This document shows positions 32,971-41,665 of a DNA stretch of 64,000 bases, in pieces. The stretch is taken from NCBI RefSeq assembly GCF_013155335.1, contig NZ_JABJQZ010000005.1:186001-250000 (forward strand). Direction: 5' to 3'. The position numbers and the translations under genes are program-made. The notes beneath the pieces were generated by a model. That model worked only from the letters and a program-made list of their open reading frames with translations. It ran no database searches and was not told where the DNA came from. The DNA comes from Nocardioides sp. zg-1230 (GTDB taxonomy: Bacteria; Actinomycetota; Actinomycetes; Propionibacteriales; Nocardioidaceae). The stretch's first letter is position 1, and each line of letters opens with the position of its first letter.

Positions 32971-33806
32971 CCGGCGCGCTCGAGAGCGGCCGGTCGTGCG
33001 TTGACCGAGCCGAGGAGCTCGGGCGCCAGGTCGCCGGCGGCCAACTTCATCAGGCGCGCCGGCACGGCGAGGAAGGCCTTGCGGTGCAGGGCGGCGGCCA
33101 GGGCGCGGGTGAACTCGGCGTTGGTCGGCGTGTGGGGACAGCAGAGGTTGAAGGCACCCGAGACGTCGCGCGACTCGATGAGGTAGCTCACCGCGCCGAT
33201 CCAGTCGCGCAGCGAGATCATCGGCATGAACTGCTCGCCCGACCCCAGCCGTGCGCCGCCGCCGGCCTGGAACAGCAGCCGCAGCTGCTTCAGCGGCGGC
33301 GAGGTCCGGTCCATGACGGGGGACGTGCGCAGCTCGCACACCCGGGCGCCGGCCTCGCGCGCCGGGTCGGCCGCCGCCGACCACTCGTGGGAGACCGTGG
33401 TGAGGAAGGCGACGCCCGTGCTGGGGGTGTCCTCGGTGACCGGCGCCGCCCCGTGGTCGCCGTACCAGGCGATGCCGTTGCCGGCGAGGAACGCCGCCGG
33501 GCGCTCGGTCGCGGCGATGGTCTCGGCGATCAGGCGGGTGGTGGACACCCGCGACTCCAGCACCTCCCGGGACCACTTCCTCGAGTGCGGGTTGCCGGCG
33601 ATGCTGGCGCCGGCGAGGTTGACGACCGCGTCGGCGCCCTCGATCACCGCGGTGTCGATGCGGCCGGCCGCGGGGTCCCAGCGGGACTCGTGGGGCGAGC
33701 AGGTCTCGCGCCGGACGAGGGCGGTCACCTCGTGCCCGTGCACCCGGAGGTGGTCGGACAGGTGGGTCCCGAGGAAGCCCGAGGCCCCGGCGATGACGAC
33801 GCGCAT
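32916..33806 (-). CDS. TIGR01777-family epimerase-like protein
   Basis: 296 residues, an extended short-chain dehydrogenase/reductase fold. MRVVIAGASGFLGTHLSDHLRVHGHEV is the Rossmann start (GASGFLG). It is followed by GADAVVNLAGASIAG and RTSPVMD, then FMPMISLRDWIGAVSYLIES and GAFNLCCPHTPTNAEFTRALAAALHRKAFLAVPA, as in the TIGR01777/YfcH family. The function of the family is not firmly known; a nucleotide-sugar or cell-division link has been proposed. It overlaps the preceding plus-strand gene by 55 bases at the 3' end and follows the ABC exporter gene by 40. Confidence 0.9.
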   Translation of the reverse strand: MRVVIAGASGFLGTHLSDHLRVHGHEVTALVRRETCSPHESRWDPAAGRIDTAVIEGADAVVNLAGASIAGNPHSRKWSREVLESRVSTTRLIAETIAATERPAAFLAGNGIAWYGDHGAAPVTEDTPSTGVAFLTTVSHEWSAAADPAREAGARVCELRTSPVMDRTSPPLKQLRLLFQAGGGARLGSGEQFMPMISLRDWIGAVSYLIESRDVSGAFNLCCPHTPTNAEFTRALAAALHRKAFLAVPARLMKLAAGDLAPELLGSVNARPAALERAGYDFEDEDVREVLAAALS

Positions 33807-33846
33807 GACCCCACCCAACCACGCGGCCAAAGCGTGCGTGGCTGGT

Positions 33847-36800
33847 TCAGCCGGCCAGGTGCGCCCACCGCGGGGACAGCTCGTGCCACGGCCCGTCGTC
33901 GACCACGCGGCCGGAGTCGAGCACCACGACGCGGTCGGCCTGCGCCAGCGCTGCTGCCTTGCTGGTGGCGCCGATGACGGCCGTGCCGCGCGCCCGCAGC
34001 GCCTGCCACAGCTCGATCTCGGTCGCGGCATCGAGGGCCGACGACACGTCGTCGGCGAGCAGCACGTCGGCGTCGGTGGCCAGCGCACGAGCCAGCGCGA
34101 GGCGCTGCACCTGCCCGCCGGAGAGGCGTACGCCGCGGTGGCCGACGAGGGCGTCGGGGCCACCGGCCTCGGTGACGTCGCGCTCCATGCGCGCCGCCTC
34201 GAGCGACGGCATGACCGTCCGGTCGACGTGGTCGAGGGCGACGTTGCCGGTGAACGTGCCGGACAGCACCCGCGGCACCTGCGCGACGTGGGCGACGCGT
34301 CCGGGGCGGAGGGTGGTCTGGGGGTCGTCGACGAGACGGTCGTTCCAGCGGATCTCGCCGGTGCTCCCGACCAGGCCCGCGAGGGCGCTCAGCAGGCTGG
34401 ACTTGCCCGAGCCCACCTGGCCGAGCAGGAGGACGAGCTCGCCTGCCCGCACGTCGAGGTCGACGTCGTGGACGCCGACGGTGCCGTCGTCGTGCACCGC
34501 GGCGAGGTCGCGGACCGTGAGGGTGCGCAAGGGGTCGCGGTGGGGTGTGGGGGGCTCGGGGCCCGTGCCGTGCACCAGGTCGACGCCGGGCGGCAGGTCC
34601 ATCAGGTCGCCGCCGCCGGCGAGCTCGCTGGTGGCGTTCATCCAGGCCCGGGTGCCGGGCGCCTCGGTCACGACGGTGCCCGCGACCCGGCCGAACCAGT
34701 CGAACCCGCTGACGGCGTTGGCGACCAGCAGCGCGGTCGCGAGCTCCCACTGGCCGGTCAGCAGACCGCCCCAGGCGGCGACGACGCCACACTGGACCAT
34801 CACGACGGGAACGCCCTCGAGCAGGGCCTGCACGCGGTGCTCGCGCACGGCGGCGTCGACCCGGCCGCCGTCGACGTCACGCAGGTGCTGGTGGACCTGC
34901 GGCGTGGCCGCGGCGAGCTTGACCGTGCGGACCGACTCGAGTGCCGACACGAGCGACTGACCGAACCGCGCGCGGGCGGTGGAGGCGGCCGCGGCCGAGC
35001 GCCCGGCGACGCGGCGGCCGAGGGTGGAGGCGAGGGCGGAGGCGACCATGACGGCCAGCAGGACCGCGCCCGCCACCCACGTGCGGGCGATGAGCGCGGT
35101 CACGATGGCGATGATCAGGCCGTTGACGAAGTCGACCCAGCGGTCCGTGTAGCGCGCGAGGCGGTCGGCGTCCATCGTGCGGGCGACGACCTCACCGGGC
35201 GGGGTGCGCAGGAGCCGACGCTGGGAGGTCTGCCCGTGGAGCACCGCGGCGCGCACCCGGAGGCGTACCTCCACCCACCAGTGGGGGTAGATGCGGAACG
35301 CCTGGGCGAGCAGGAGCGGGCCGACCAGCAGGGAGGCGACGAGGGCGACGAGCAGGAGCCCGGGACGCTGGCCGGCCTGGAGCTCGGTGACGATGTGTCC
35401 CCAGACCCAGCCGGTCACCGCGCCGAACGCGCCGGTCAGCGACGAGACGAGGAACATGACGGCGCCGAGCAGGCCCCACTGCGGCTGCATGCTGATGGTG
35501 TGGAGCACCTGCCGGGCCAGGCTCGGCGTCGGAGCGAGCTCCGGTGGCGCCGGGGGCGTGGTGCTGCGGCGGACGGAGCCGATGGTGGAGTCATCGTGGT
35601 GGTGCTCCTCGACGACCGCCTCGTGGGCGGCGGCGTCGAGGAGGTCGCGGAACGGGCCGTCCTCGACGGCGAGCCGGCCGCGCGGGCCCTGCTGGACCAC
35701 CCGGCCGGACTCGAGGACCGCGACCTGCTCGGCACGCTCGGTGGTGGACAGGCGGTGGGCGACGAGGATGCCGGTGCGGCCCGAGATCAGGCGATCGGCG
35801 GCGCGCACCACCCGGGCCTCGGTGACCGGGTCCATGCGCGCGGTGGCCTCGTCGAGGACCACGACGCTGACGTCGCGCACCAGCAGCCGGGCGAACGCGA
35901 CGAGCTGCTCCTCGCCGGCGGACAGGCTCGTTCCGCCCGGGCCGAGGACGGTGTCGAGCCCGTCGGGCAGGCCGGCGACCCACTCGGTCAGGCCCAGCTC
36001 GGCCACTGCCGCCTCGACGACCACGCGGGGCACGTCGCCGAAGAGGGTGATGTTGTCGGCCAGCGACCCGGCGAGGACCTCGGTGCGCTGGGTCACGACG
36101 CCGACGGCGGAGCGCAGCTGCTGGAGGTCGAGGTCGAGCACGTCGACGCCACCGAGGAACACCATGCCGCGCGGCGGCTCGACCGCGCGCGACAGCAACG
36201 AGGCGAGGGTGGACTTGCCCGACCCCGTGCGACCGACGAGGGCGCACGTGTGGCCGGCACTCAGCAGCAGGTCGACGTCGCGGAGGGCGAACGTCCCGGT
36301 GCCGTAGCTGAACTCGAGGTGCCGGAACTCGACGTCGAGCGGTCCGTCGGGGACGGGGAGCCCGCCCGTCGGCTCGGCGGGGGAGGCGAGCATGCCGCGC
36401 AGCCGGAGCACCGCGCCGAAGCCCTCCTGGAGGTCGGGCAGGTGGCGGGCGAGCATGTCGACGCCGCCGACGAACATCGTCGTGACCAGGAACAGGGTGA
36501 CCAGGCGGGCGGTCGAGAGGTCGCCGGAGACGACCAGCGCCACACCGACGACGCCGACGGCGGCGAGCGCGCCGTGGAGCAGGCCGCCGCTGCGCCGGGT
36601 GACGCGCACCTCGACGGCCAGCACCGCGTCGAGCGTGCGGTGGACGACCGAGGCGAGCTGGGCGTTGCGGCGCAGCACGTGGGCCTGGCCGAGCGAGGTG
36701 CGCAGGTCGTCACGCGCGGCGACGCCCTCCTCGGTGGACGCGGCGTGGTCGGTCCAGGCCGCCTCCTCGACCACCTTGCGCTCGGCGATCTGGGGGAGCA

Positions 36801-37368
36801 GGCGGCGGATCGAGAGGAAGGTGACGACTGCGGTCAGGGGGAAGAGGAAGACCGCCGGCCACCAGGTCAGCGTCGCGACGACCCACAGCGGGCCGGACGC
36901 CAGGAACGTGCGCGCGGCCTGCCACACGCCCCAGCGCATCAGCTGGCCGACCTCCCAGGTGTCGTCGTCGATGCGGTCGAGCACCTCGCCGACGGCCTGC
37001 TCGGAGAGCTCGGACAGCGGCTGCGCCATCGCCGCGTCGAGCAGGTCGGAGCGGAGCTGGCCCTCGGCGCGGTCGCAGATGGTGGCCCAGACGGTCTTGG
37101 CGACCGTGTCGATCACCGCGCCGCCCACGACGCACAGCGCCAGCAGGGTCAGGAGCGACTGGGTGGGGTCGTCGGCGAGGCGTCCGGCCACCATCGAGCC
37201 GAGGGACGCCGCGACGGCGCCGAGGAGCGACATCGAGAAGCAGAGATAGGTCAGCGGACGGCGGACGCGACGCCAGTCGACCGGCACCCGCCCCGGCACC
37301 AGCCCCTCGGTCGCGGACGTGGTCGCCGGTGCCGTCTGGGTCTGCGTCTCGGTCACCGTCACAAACAC
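33847..37368 (-). CDS. Fused two-half ABC exporter with one degenerate ATP site
   Basis: 1173 residues in the order membrane domain, ATPase, membrane domain, ATPase, so both halves of a heterodimeric type IV exporter are in one chain. The first ATPase has Walker A GRTGSGKST (379-387), Walker B VVVLDEAT and the H-loop His in LVAHRLST. Its signature reads LSAGEEQ. The second has Walker A GQVGSGKSS and the signature LSGGQVQ. Its Walker B ends in Asp (LLADDVSS, Glu to Asp), and Ser stands in place of the H-loop His (IGATSKAA). Thus one composite site is consensus and one degenerate, as in TM287/288-like exporters. GTG at 37368 is tentative. The substrate is unknown. Confidence 0.9.
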   Translation of the reverse strand: MFVTVTETQTQTAPATTSATEGLVPGRVPVDWRRVRRPLTYLCFSMSLLGAVAASLGSMVAGRLADDPTQSLLTLLALCVVGGAVIDTVAKTVWATICDRAEGQLRSDLLDAAMAQPLSELSEQAVGEVLDRIDDDTWEVGQLMRWGVWQAARTFLASGPLWVVATLTWWPAVFLFPLTAVVTFLSIRRLLPQIAERKVVEEAAWTDHAASTEEGVAARDDLRTSLGQAHVLRRNAQLASVVHRTLDAVLAVEVRVTRRSGGLLHGALAAVGVVGVALVVSGDLSTARLVTLFLVTTMFVGGVDMLARHLPDLQEGFGAVLRLRGMLASPAEPTGGLPVPDGPLDVEFRHLEFSYGTGTFALRDVDLLLSAGHTCALVGRTGSGKSTLASLLSRAVEPPRGMVFLGGVDVLDLDLQQLRSAVGVVTQRTEVLAGSLADNITLFGDVPRVVVEAAVAELGLTEWVAGLPDGLDTVLGPGGTSLSAGEEQLVAFARLLVRDVSVVVLDEATARMDPVTEARVVRAADRLISGRTGILVAHRLSTTERAEQVAVLESGRVVQQGPRGRLAVEDGPFRDLLDAAAHEAVVEEHHHDDSTIGSVRRSTTPPAPPELAPTPSLARQVLHTISMQPQWGLLGAVMFLVSSLTGAFGAVTGWVWGHIVTELQAGQRPGLLLVALVASLLVGPLLLAQAFRIYPHWWVEVRLRVRAAVLHGQTSQRRLLRTPPGEVVARTMDADRLARYTDRWVDFVNGLIIAIVTALIARTWVAGAVLLAVMVASALASTLGRRVAGRSAAAASTARARFGQSLVSALESVRTVKLAAATPQVHQHLRDVDGGRVDAAVREHRVQALLEGVPVVMVQCGVVAAWGGLLTGQWELATALLVANAVSGFDWFGRVAGTVVTEAPGTRAWMNATSELAGGGDLMDLPPGVDLVHGTGPEPPTPHRDPLRTLTVRDLAAVHDDGTVGVHDVDLDVRAGELVLLLGQVGSGKSSLLSALAGLVGSTGEIRWNDRLVDDPQTTLRPGRVAHVAQVPRVLSGTFTGNVALDHVDRTVMPSLEAARMERDVTEAGGPDALVGHRGVRLSGGQVQRLALARALATDADVLLADDVSSALDAATEIELWQALRARGTAVIGATSKAAALAQADRVVVLDSGRVVDDGPWHELSPRWAHLAG

Positions 37369-37689
37369 AGGACGTTACGTGTCAGCACCGACATCCCGCG
37401 CCCGATTTTCCGGTGACCTGCGCCTCGTCCGGATCGTGGCGCGGGCGATGAGCCAGCCACGTTCGATCGCCCGCGGATGTGGCTGACGCACCGCTCAGCA
37501 GGCGGCGTACGCCCCGTGGCGGCACCGACATCCCTCGCCTGAGTTGCGGCCAGCCGCGGCGGCTGCTCGTCCGTCTGCGCCGGCATCTGGGCGGACGATC
37601 GTGGAACATCTGAGTCACTGGGTGACTCGGAACATCCACGTTGTCGGCGGAGTCACCGGATATCCGGTGACCGCCCCGCGCGAGGTACG
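37369..37689. promoter_or_regulatory. Promoter region of the fused ABC exporter with two palindromes
   Basis: 321 bases without a gene. GAGTCAC-TGG-GTGACTC (37612-37628) and the perfect 18-bp palindrome TCACCGGATATCCGGTGA (37653-37670) lie close together. GGAACATC flanks the first on both sides. A further phrase, GCACCGACATCCC, occurs twice, near 37384 and 37523. These look like operator sites for an unknown regulator of the exporter, about 250 bases before its start. Confidence 0.45.
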
Positions 37690-37726
37690 ACGACGCCCCG
37701 CCCGCGGTGCGCGGGCGGGGCGTCGT
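37690..37726 (-). terminator. Terminator after sucB
   Basis: ACGACGCCCCGCCCGC pairs perfectly with GCGGGCGGGGCGTCGT, a 16-bp stem with a five-base loop, 11 bases after the sucB stop. Confidence 0.88.
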
Positions 37727-37737
37727 GCGGTCGGTCG

Positions 37738-39678
37738 TCAGACCTCGAACTGACCGGCCTCGAGGCGCTTCTTGACCTCCTGGAGGAACCGGCCGGCGTC
37801 GGCGCCGTCGACCAGGCGGTGGTCGTAGGTCAGCGACATGTGGACCATGTGGCGCACCGCGATCGTCTCGCCCAGGTTGGGGTCGTCGATCACGACGGGA
37901 CGCTTCACCACGGCACCGGGGCCGAGGATCGCAACCTGCGGCTTGTTGATGATCGGGGTGTCGAAGAGCGCCCCGAAGCTGCCAAGGTTGGTGATGGTGA
38001 ACGTGCCGCCGGACAGCTCGTCGGGGGTGATCTTGTTGGTGCGGGTGCGCTCGGCGACGTCGGCGATCTTCTTCGCCAGCCCGGCGATGGAGAGGTCGCC
38101 CGCCTCCTTCACGACCGGCGTGAGCAGGCCCTTCTCGGTGTCGACCGCGAACGCGATGTTCTCGCGGTCGAAGTAGGTCACCTCGCCCTTGTCGCTGTCG
38201 ATCGCTGCGTTGAGCTTGGGGTGCAGCTTGAGCGCGTCGATCGCCGCCTTGGCGAAGAACGGCAGGTAGGTCAGCTTCACGCCCTCACGCGCCAGGAAGT
38301 CCGCCTTGGACGCCTCGCGCAGGCGGGCGATCGCGGTGACGTCGACCTCCATGACCTGCGTCAGCTGGGCCGACTCGTGCAGCGACTCGACCATGCGCGA
38401 GGCGATCACCTTGCGCAGGCGCGAGAGCGGCTCGGTGGTGCCCCGCAGCGGCGACGGGGACGCCGTCGACGGAGCGGCAGCGGCCGGGGGAGCGCCGGCA
38501 GCCGCGGGCGCGGCGGCCGGTGCGGCGGGAGCAGCCGCGGCCTGCTGGGCGGCGGCAGCGGCGTCGAGGACGTCCTGCTTGCGGATCCGGCCACCGACGC
38601 CGGTGCCCTGCACCGAGCCGAGGTCCACCCCGTGCTGGTCGGCCATCTTCCGCACCAGCGGCGTGACGTACGCCGACTGGTCGCGGCCGCCGTCGGCTGC
38701 CGGCTTCTCGGCGGCAGGCGCCTGCGGCGAGGGGGCAGGTGCCTCCTGCTTCGGCTCCTCCTGCTTGGGGGCCTCCTGCTTCGGCTCCTCCTTGGCCTCC
38801 GTCTTGGGCTCCGGCTCGGGCTCGGGCTCCGGCTCGGGCTCGGGCTCCGGCTCGGGCTCGGGCTCCGGCTCGGGCTCGGGCTCCGGCTCGGGCTCGGGCT
38901 CCTCCTTGGCCTCCGGCTCGGACTTCTCCTCGGCCTGCGCCGGGGCGGCGTCGCCGGACCCGATGATCGCGAGCTCGGCGCCGACCTCGACGGTCTCGTC
39001 CTCCTCGGCCTTGATCTCCAGCAGCGTGCCGGCGACGGGGGAGGGGATCTCGGTGTCGACCTTGTCGGTGGAGACCTCCAGCAGCGGCTCGTCGACGGCG
39101 ACCTCGTCGCCGACCTGCTTGAGCCAGCGGGTGACCGTTCCCTCGGTGACCGACTCACCCAGCGCGGGCAGCGTCACCGGCGTACCGCCACCACCGCCGC
39201 CACCGCCACCGCCACCGCCGGACGACCCACCGGACGAGCCGGACGAGGCCTCCTCGGCGGCGGGCTCGGACTGGGCCGGGGCGTCGTCCTTCTCCGACTC
39301 GGGGGTCTCGTCACCCGCGGGGAGCTCGCCGGTCTCCTCGGCGACCTGCTCCTCCTGCTCGGCCTTCTTCTCCGACTCCTCCTCGTCCTTCGGCTGGGCC
39401 TCGGGCTCGGCGGTCTCGGAGGCGTCGCCCGCGGACTCGCCCTCCTCGCCGACGACGGCCAGGACCGCGCCCACCTCGACGGTGTCGTCCTCGTTGGCCT
39501 TGATCTCGAGCAGCGTGCCGGCGACGGGGGAGGGGATCTCGGTGTCGACCTTGTCGGTGGAGACCTCCAGCAGCGGCTCGTCGACGGCAACCGTGTCACC
39601 GACCTGCTTCAGCCAGCGGGTGACGGTGCCCTCGGTGACGGACTCGCCGAGTGCGGGGAGGGTGACTTCGGAGGCCAT
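37738..39678 (-). CDS. sucB: Dihydrolipoamide acyltransferase (E2) with two lipoyl domains
   Basis: 646 residues. Two nearly identical lipoyl domains carry Lys43 and Lys206 in STDKVDTE. They are linked by an acidic segment and a Gly-rich run (about 150-165). A (Glu-Pro)n linker (about 260-292) leads to the E3-binding domain (about 338-375, [17 protein letters not shown]...GRIRKQDVL) and the catalytic domain ending in [12 protein letters not shown], the DHRxxDG acyltransferase motif. It moves acyl groups from E1 to CoA in the 2-oxoglutarate or pyruvate dehydrogenase complex; actinobacterial proteins of this kind are often called sucB. lpd follows upstream in the same operon, with lipA and lipB nearby. 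Confidence 0.95.
   Translation of the reverse strand: MASEVTLPALGESVTEGTVTRWLKQVGDTVAVDEPLLEVSTDKVDTEIPSPVAGTLLEIKANEDDTVEVGAVLAVVGEEGESAGDASETAEPEAQPKDEEESEKKAEQEEQVAEETGELPAGDETPESEKDDAPAQSEPAAEEASSGSSGGSSGGGGGGGGGGGGTPVTLPALGESVTEGTVTRWLKQVGDEVAVDEPLLEVSTDKVDTEIPSPVAGTLLEIKAEEDETVEVGAELAIIGSGDAAPAQAEEKSEPEAKEEPEPEPEPEPEPEPEPEPEPEPEPEPEPEPEPKTEAKEEPKQEAPKQEEPKQEAPAPSPQAPAAEKPAADGGRDQSAYVTPLVRKMADQHGVDLGSVQGTGVGGRIRKQDVLDAAAAAQQAAAAPAAPAAAPAAAGAPPAAAAPSTASPSPLRGTTEPLSRLRKVIASRMVESLHESAQLTQVMEVDVTAIARLREASKADFLAREGVKLTYLPFFAKAAIDALKLHPKLNAAIDSDKGEVTYFDRENIAFAVDTEKGLLTPVVKEAGDLSIAGLAKKIADVAERTRTNKITPDELSGGTFTITNLGSFGALFDTPIINKPQVAILGPGAVVKRPVVIDDPNLGETIAVRHMVHMSLTYDHRLVDGADAGRFLQEVKKRLEAGQFEV
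38807..38902. repeat. Hexamer repeat with 18-bp period coding the (Glu-Pro) linker of E2
   Basis: Sixteen hexamers GGCTCS in a row. Every third is GGCTCC and the other two are GGCTCG, so the period is 18 bp (5.3 units). On the minus strand each hexamer codes for Glu-Pro. The regular third-hexamer variant shows that the array grew by duplication of an 18-bp unit. Copy number may vary between strains. Confidence 0.95.
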
Positions 39679-39734
39679 GTGGTTCCTTCGCTCGCGTGTG
39701 GTTGGGGAATTCTCGGGTGGTTCGAGGAGGTGCT

Positions 39735-41111
39735 TCAGGAGTGCGCGTGGAGCGGCTTGCCGGCCAGCGCGAGGTGCGCCTCGCCGAGGGCCTCGTTCTG
39801 GGTGGGGTGGGCGTGCACGAGCGGCGCGACGTCGTCGGCGTGCGCCTCCCAGTTGTAGATGAGCTGCGCCTCCCCGATGAGCTCGCCGACGCGATCGCCC
39901 ACCATGTGGACGCCGAGGACCGGACCGTCCACCAGGCCGACCAGCTTGACGAAGCCCTGGGTCTGCAGGATCTGGCTCTTGCCGTTGCCGCCGAGGTCGT
40001 AGGTGAGGGTGGTGACGGCGTCGCCGTGCAGCTCGCGGGCCTTCGCCTCGTCGAGGCCGACCGATGCGATCTCGGGGTGGGAGTACGTCACGCGCGGGAT
40101 GCCGGTCTCGTCGATCGGACGCGGATCGAGCCCGGCGATGTCCTCGGCCACGAAGATCCCCTGCTGGAAGCCTCGGTGCGCCAGCTGCAGCCCGGGCACG
40201 ATGTCGCCGACGGCGTACACGCCGTCGACGTTGGTGCGGCACCGCTCGTCGGCGAGCACGAAGCCGCGGTCCATCTCGATGCCCTGCTCGGCGTAGCCGA
40301 GGCCGTCGGTCGACGGGCCGCGCCCGACGGCGACGAGCAGCACCTCGGCCTCGATCACGTCACCGCCCTCGACGGTGACGGCGACGCCGGTGTCGGTGGC
40401 CTTCACGCTCTGGAACGGCGTGCCGGTGAGGAAGTTGATCTTGCGCTTGCGGAAGGCGCGCTCGAGCGCCTTGGAGGAGGCCTCGTCCTCGGCGGCGACC
40501 AGGTGCGGCAGGGCCTCGATGATCGTGACGTCGGAGCCGAAGGACTTCCACACGCTCGCGAACTCGCAGCCGATCACGCCGCCGCCGAGCACGATGGCGG
40601 ACGCCGGGACCCGGTCGAGGCGCAGCGCGTGCTCGGAGGTGAGCACCTTGACGCCGTCGACCTCGAGGCCGGGCAGCGACTTGCTGTAGGAGCCCGAGGC
40701 CAGCACGACGGTCTTGCCGGTGTAGGCGGTGCCGTCGACGGTCACCTCGCGAGGACCGGTCAGCGTGCCGGTGCCCTCGATGACCGTGATGCCGCGCGAC
40801 TTGATCAGCCCGGTGAGGCCCTTGAAGAGGCGGTCGACGACCTTGTCCTTGTACGCGTTGACGCCGGGCATGTCGATGCCGTCGAGGGTGGCGCTCACGC
40901 CGAACTGCGCGGCCTCGCGCGCCGAGTCGGCGACCTCGGCGGCGTGCAGGAGGGCCTTGGTCGGGATGCAGCCCACGTGGAGGCAGGTGCCACCGAGGTT
41001 GCCCTTCTCGACCAGCCCGACGCTGAGGCCCAGCTGGGCCGCTCGCAGGGCACAGGCGTATCCACCCGAACCAGCCCCGAGGACGAGGACGTCGAACTCA
41101 CCGTCCGCCAC
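39735..41111 (-). CDS. lpdA: Dihydrolipoyl dehydrogenase
   Basis: 458-residue flavoprotein, the E3 of the 2-oxo acid dehydrogenase complexes. It has FAD-binding [21 protein letters not shown] at the start, the redox disulfide Cys43-Cys48 ([16 protein letters not shown]), the NAD-binding loop [15 protein letters not shown], and the catalytic [13 protein letters not shown] near the end. GTG at 41111 has GGAGG seven bases before it; the upstream in-frame ATG is rejected because its codons are unlike the family. sucB follows 56 bases on. Confidence 0.96.
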   Translation of the reverse strand: MADGEFDVLVLGAGSGGYACALRAAQLGLSVGLVEKGNLGGTCLHVGCIPTKALLHAAEVADSAREAAQFGVSATLDGIDMPGVNAYKDKVVDRLFKGLTGLIKSRGITVIEGTGTLTGPREVTVDGTAYTGKTVVLASGSYSKSLPGLEVDGVKVLTSEHALRLDRVPASAIVLGGGVIGCEFASVWKSFGSDVTIIEALPHLVAAEDEASSKALERAFRKRKINFLTGTPFQSVKATDTGVAVTVEGGDVIEAEVLLVAVGRGPSTDGLGYAEQGIEMDRGFVLADERCRTNVDGVYAVGDIVPGLQLAHRGFQQGIFVAEDIAGLDPRPIDETGIPRVTYSHPEIASVGLDEAKARELHGDAVTTLTYDLGGNGKSQILQTQGFVKLVGLVDGPVLGVHMVGDRVGELIGEAQLIYNWEAHADDVAPLVHAHPTQNEALGEAHLALAGKPLHAHS

Positions 41112-41257
41112 TGATTTGCCTCCACACGCTCGACTCGCACCGACCACCTCGGGCGCGTCCATCTTTGCACTCTTCGCGAGGCTGTCCACACCGGGTCGGG
41201 TGGGCTGAACGGGCGATCGGCGAGCACGATGCGGAACGTCCCGGCAGAATGTGCGCC

Positions 41258-41617
41258 ATGGGCATGTTCGACCGATTCCGCCGCAAGGGCCGCACGAGTG
41301 CCCCGGCGCGGGACGCCACCCGCACCGGTTCCACGCGCGTGCGTGCCTCCGACGGCGAGGACGCGCGACACCTCGAGGCGTTCGTCGCCACCCGCCAGGG
41401 GGTCGAGGGATTCGTCGAGCCGCGCACCGCCGTCAGCGACGTGACGCTGCTGCTGGTCGCGCACGACGGTGAGTGGACGCGACGGCGGGTGCCCAGCGTG
41501 AAGTGGGCGCACGACTTCGCCAACCGCCACCGCGTGCCGTCGTACGACGCCGCGGTGGTCGGGGTGCCCCAGCGCATGCGCGACTACAACCGGCGGAAGA
41601 AGGCCGGGGGCATCTAG
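41258..41617 (+). CDS. Conserved hypothetical protein
   Basis: 119 residues. A basic amino terminus (MGMFDRFRRKGRTSAPARDATRTG) precedes a small alpha/beta domain HLEAFVATRQGVEGFVEPRTAVSDVTLLLVAHDGEWTRRRVPSVKWAHDFANRHRVPSYDAAVVGVPQRMRDYNRRKK. Proteins of this kind are found throughout actinobacteria, often next to lpd or pepA and sometimes labelled oxidoreductase, but no enzymatic motif is visible. It is divergent from lpd. Confidence 0.8.
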   Translation: MGMFDRFRRKGRTSAPARDATRTGSTRVRASDGEDARHLEAFVATRQGVEGFVEPRTAVSDVTLLLVAHDGEWTRRRVPSVKWAHDFANRHRVPSYDAAVVGVPQRMRDYNRRKKAGGI

Positions 41618-41623
41618 GGTTTC

Positions 41624-41665
41624 GACACCCCTCGCTGCACTCGCTGCTCAACCAGCGGGGGTGTC
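41624..41665. terminator. Bidirectional hairpin between convergent genes
   Basis: GACACCCCTCGCTG pairs with CAGCGGGGGTGTC with one bulged T, giving 13 pairs. It begins seven bases after the plus-strand gene and reaches into the last codons of pepA. Confidence 0.55.

Noticed and set aside
33226..37416. Open frame of 1396 codons on the plus strand
   Set aside because: It is the antisense shadow of the fused ABC exporter; its composition is Arg/Gly/Asp-rich with no motif, while the minus strand has full ABC motifs.
38807..38902. Short regular repeat as a CRISPR array
   Set aside because: Contiguous hexamers without spacers, inside a coding linker; no cas genes are near.
37819..39858. Plus-strand frame of 679 codons rich in Gly, Leu and Arg across sucB
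   Set aside because: Antisense of the E2 gene including its hexamer repeat; no family pattern.
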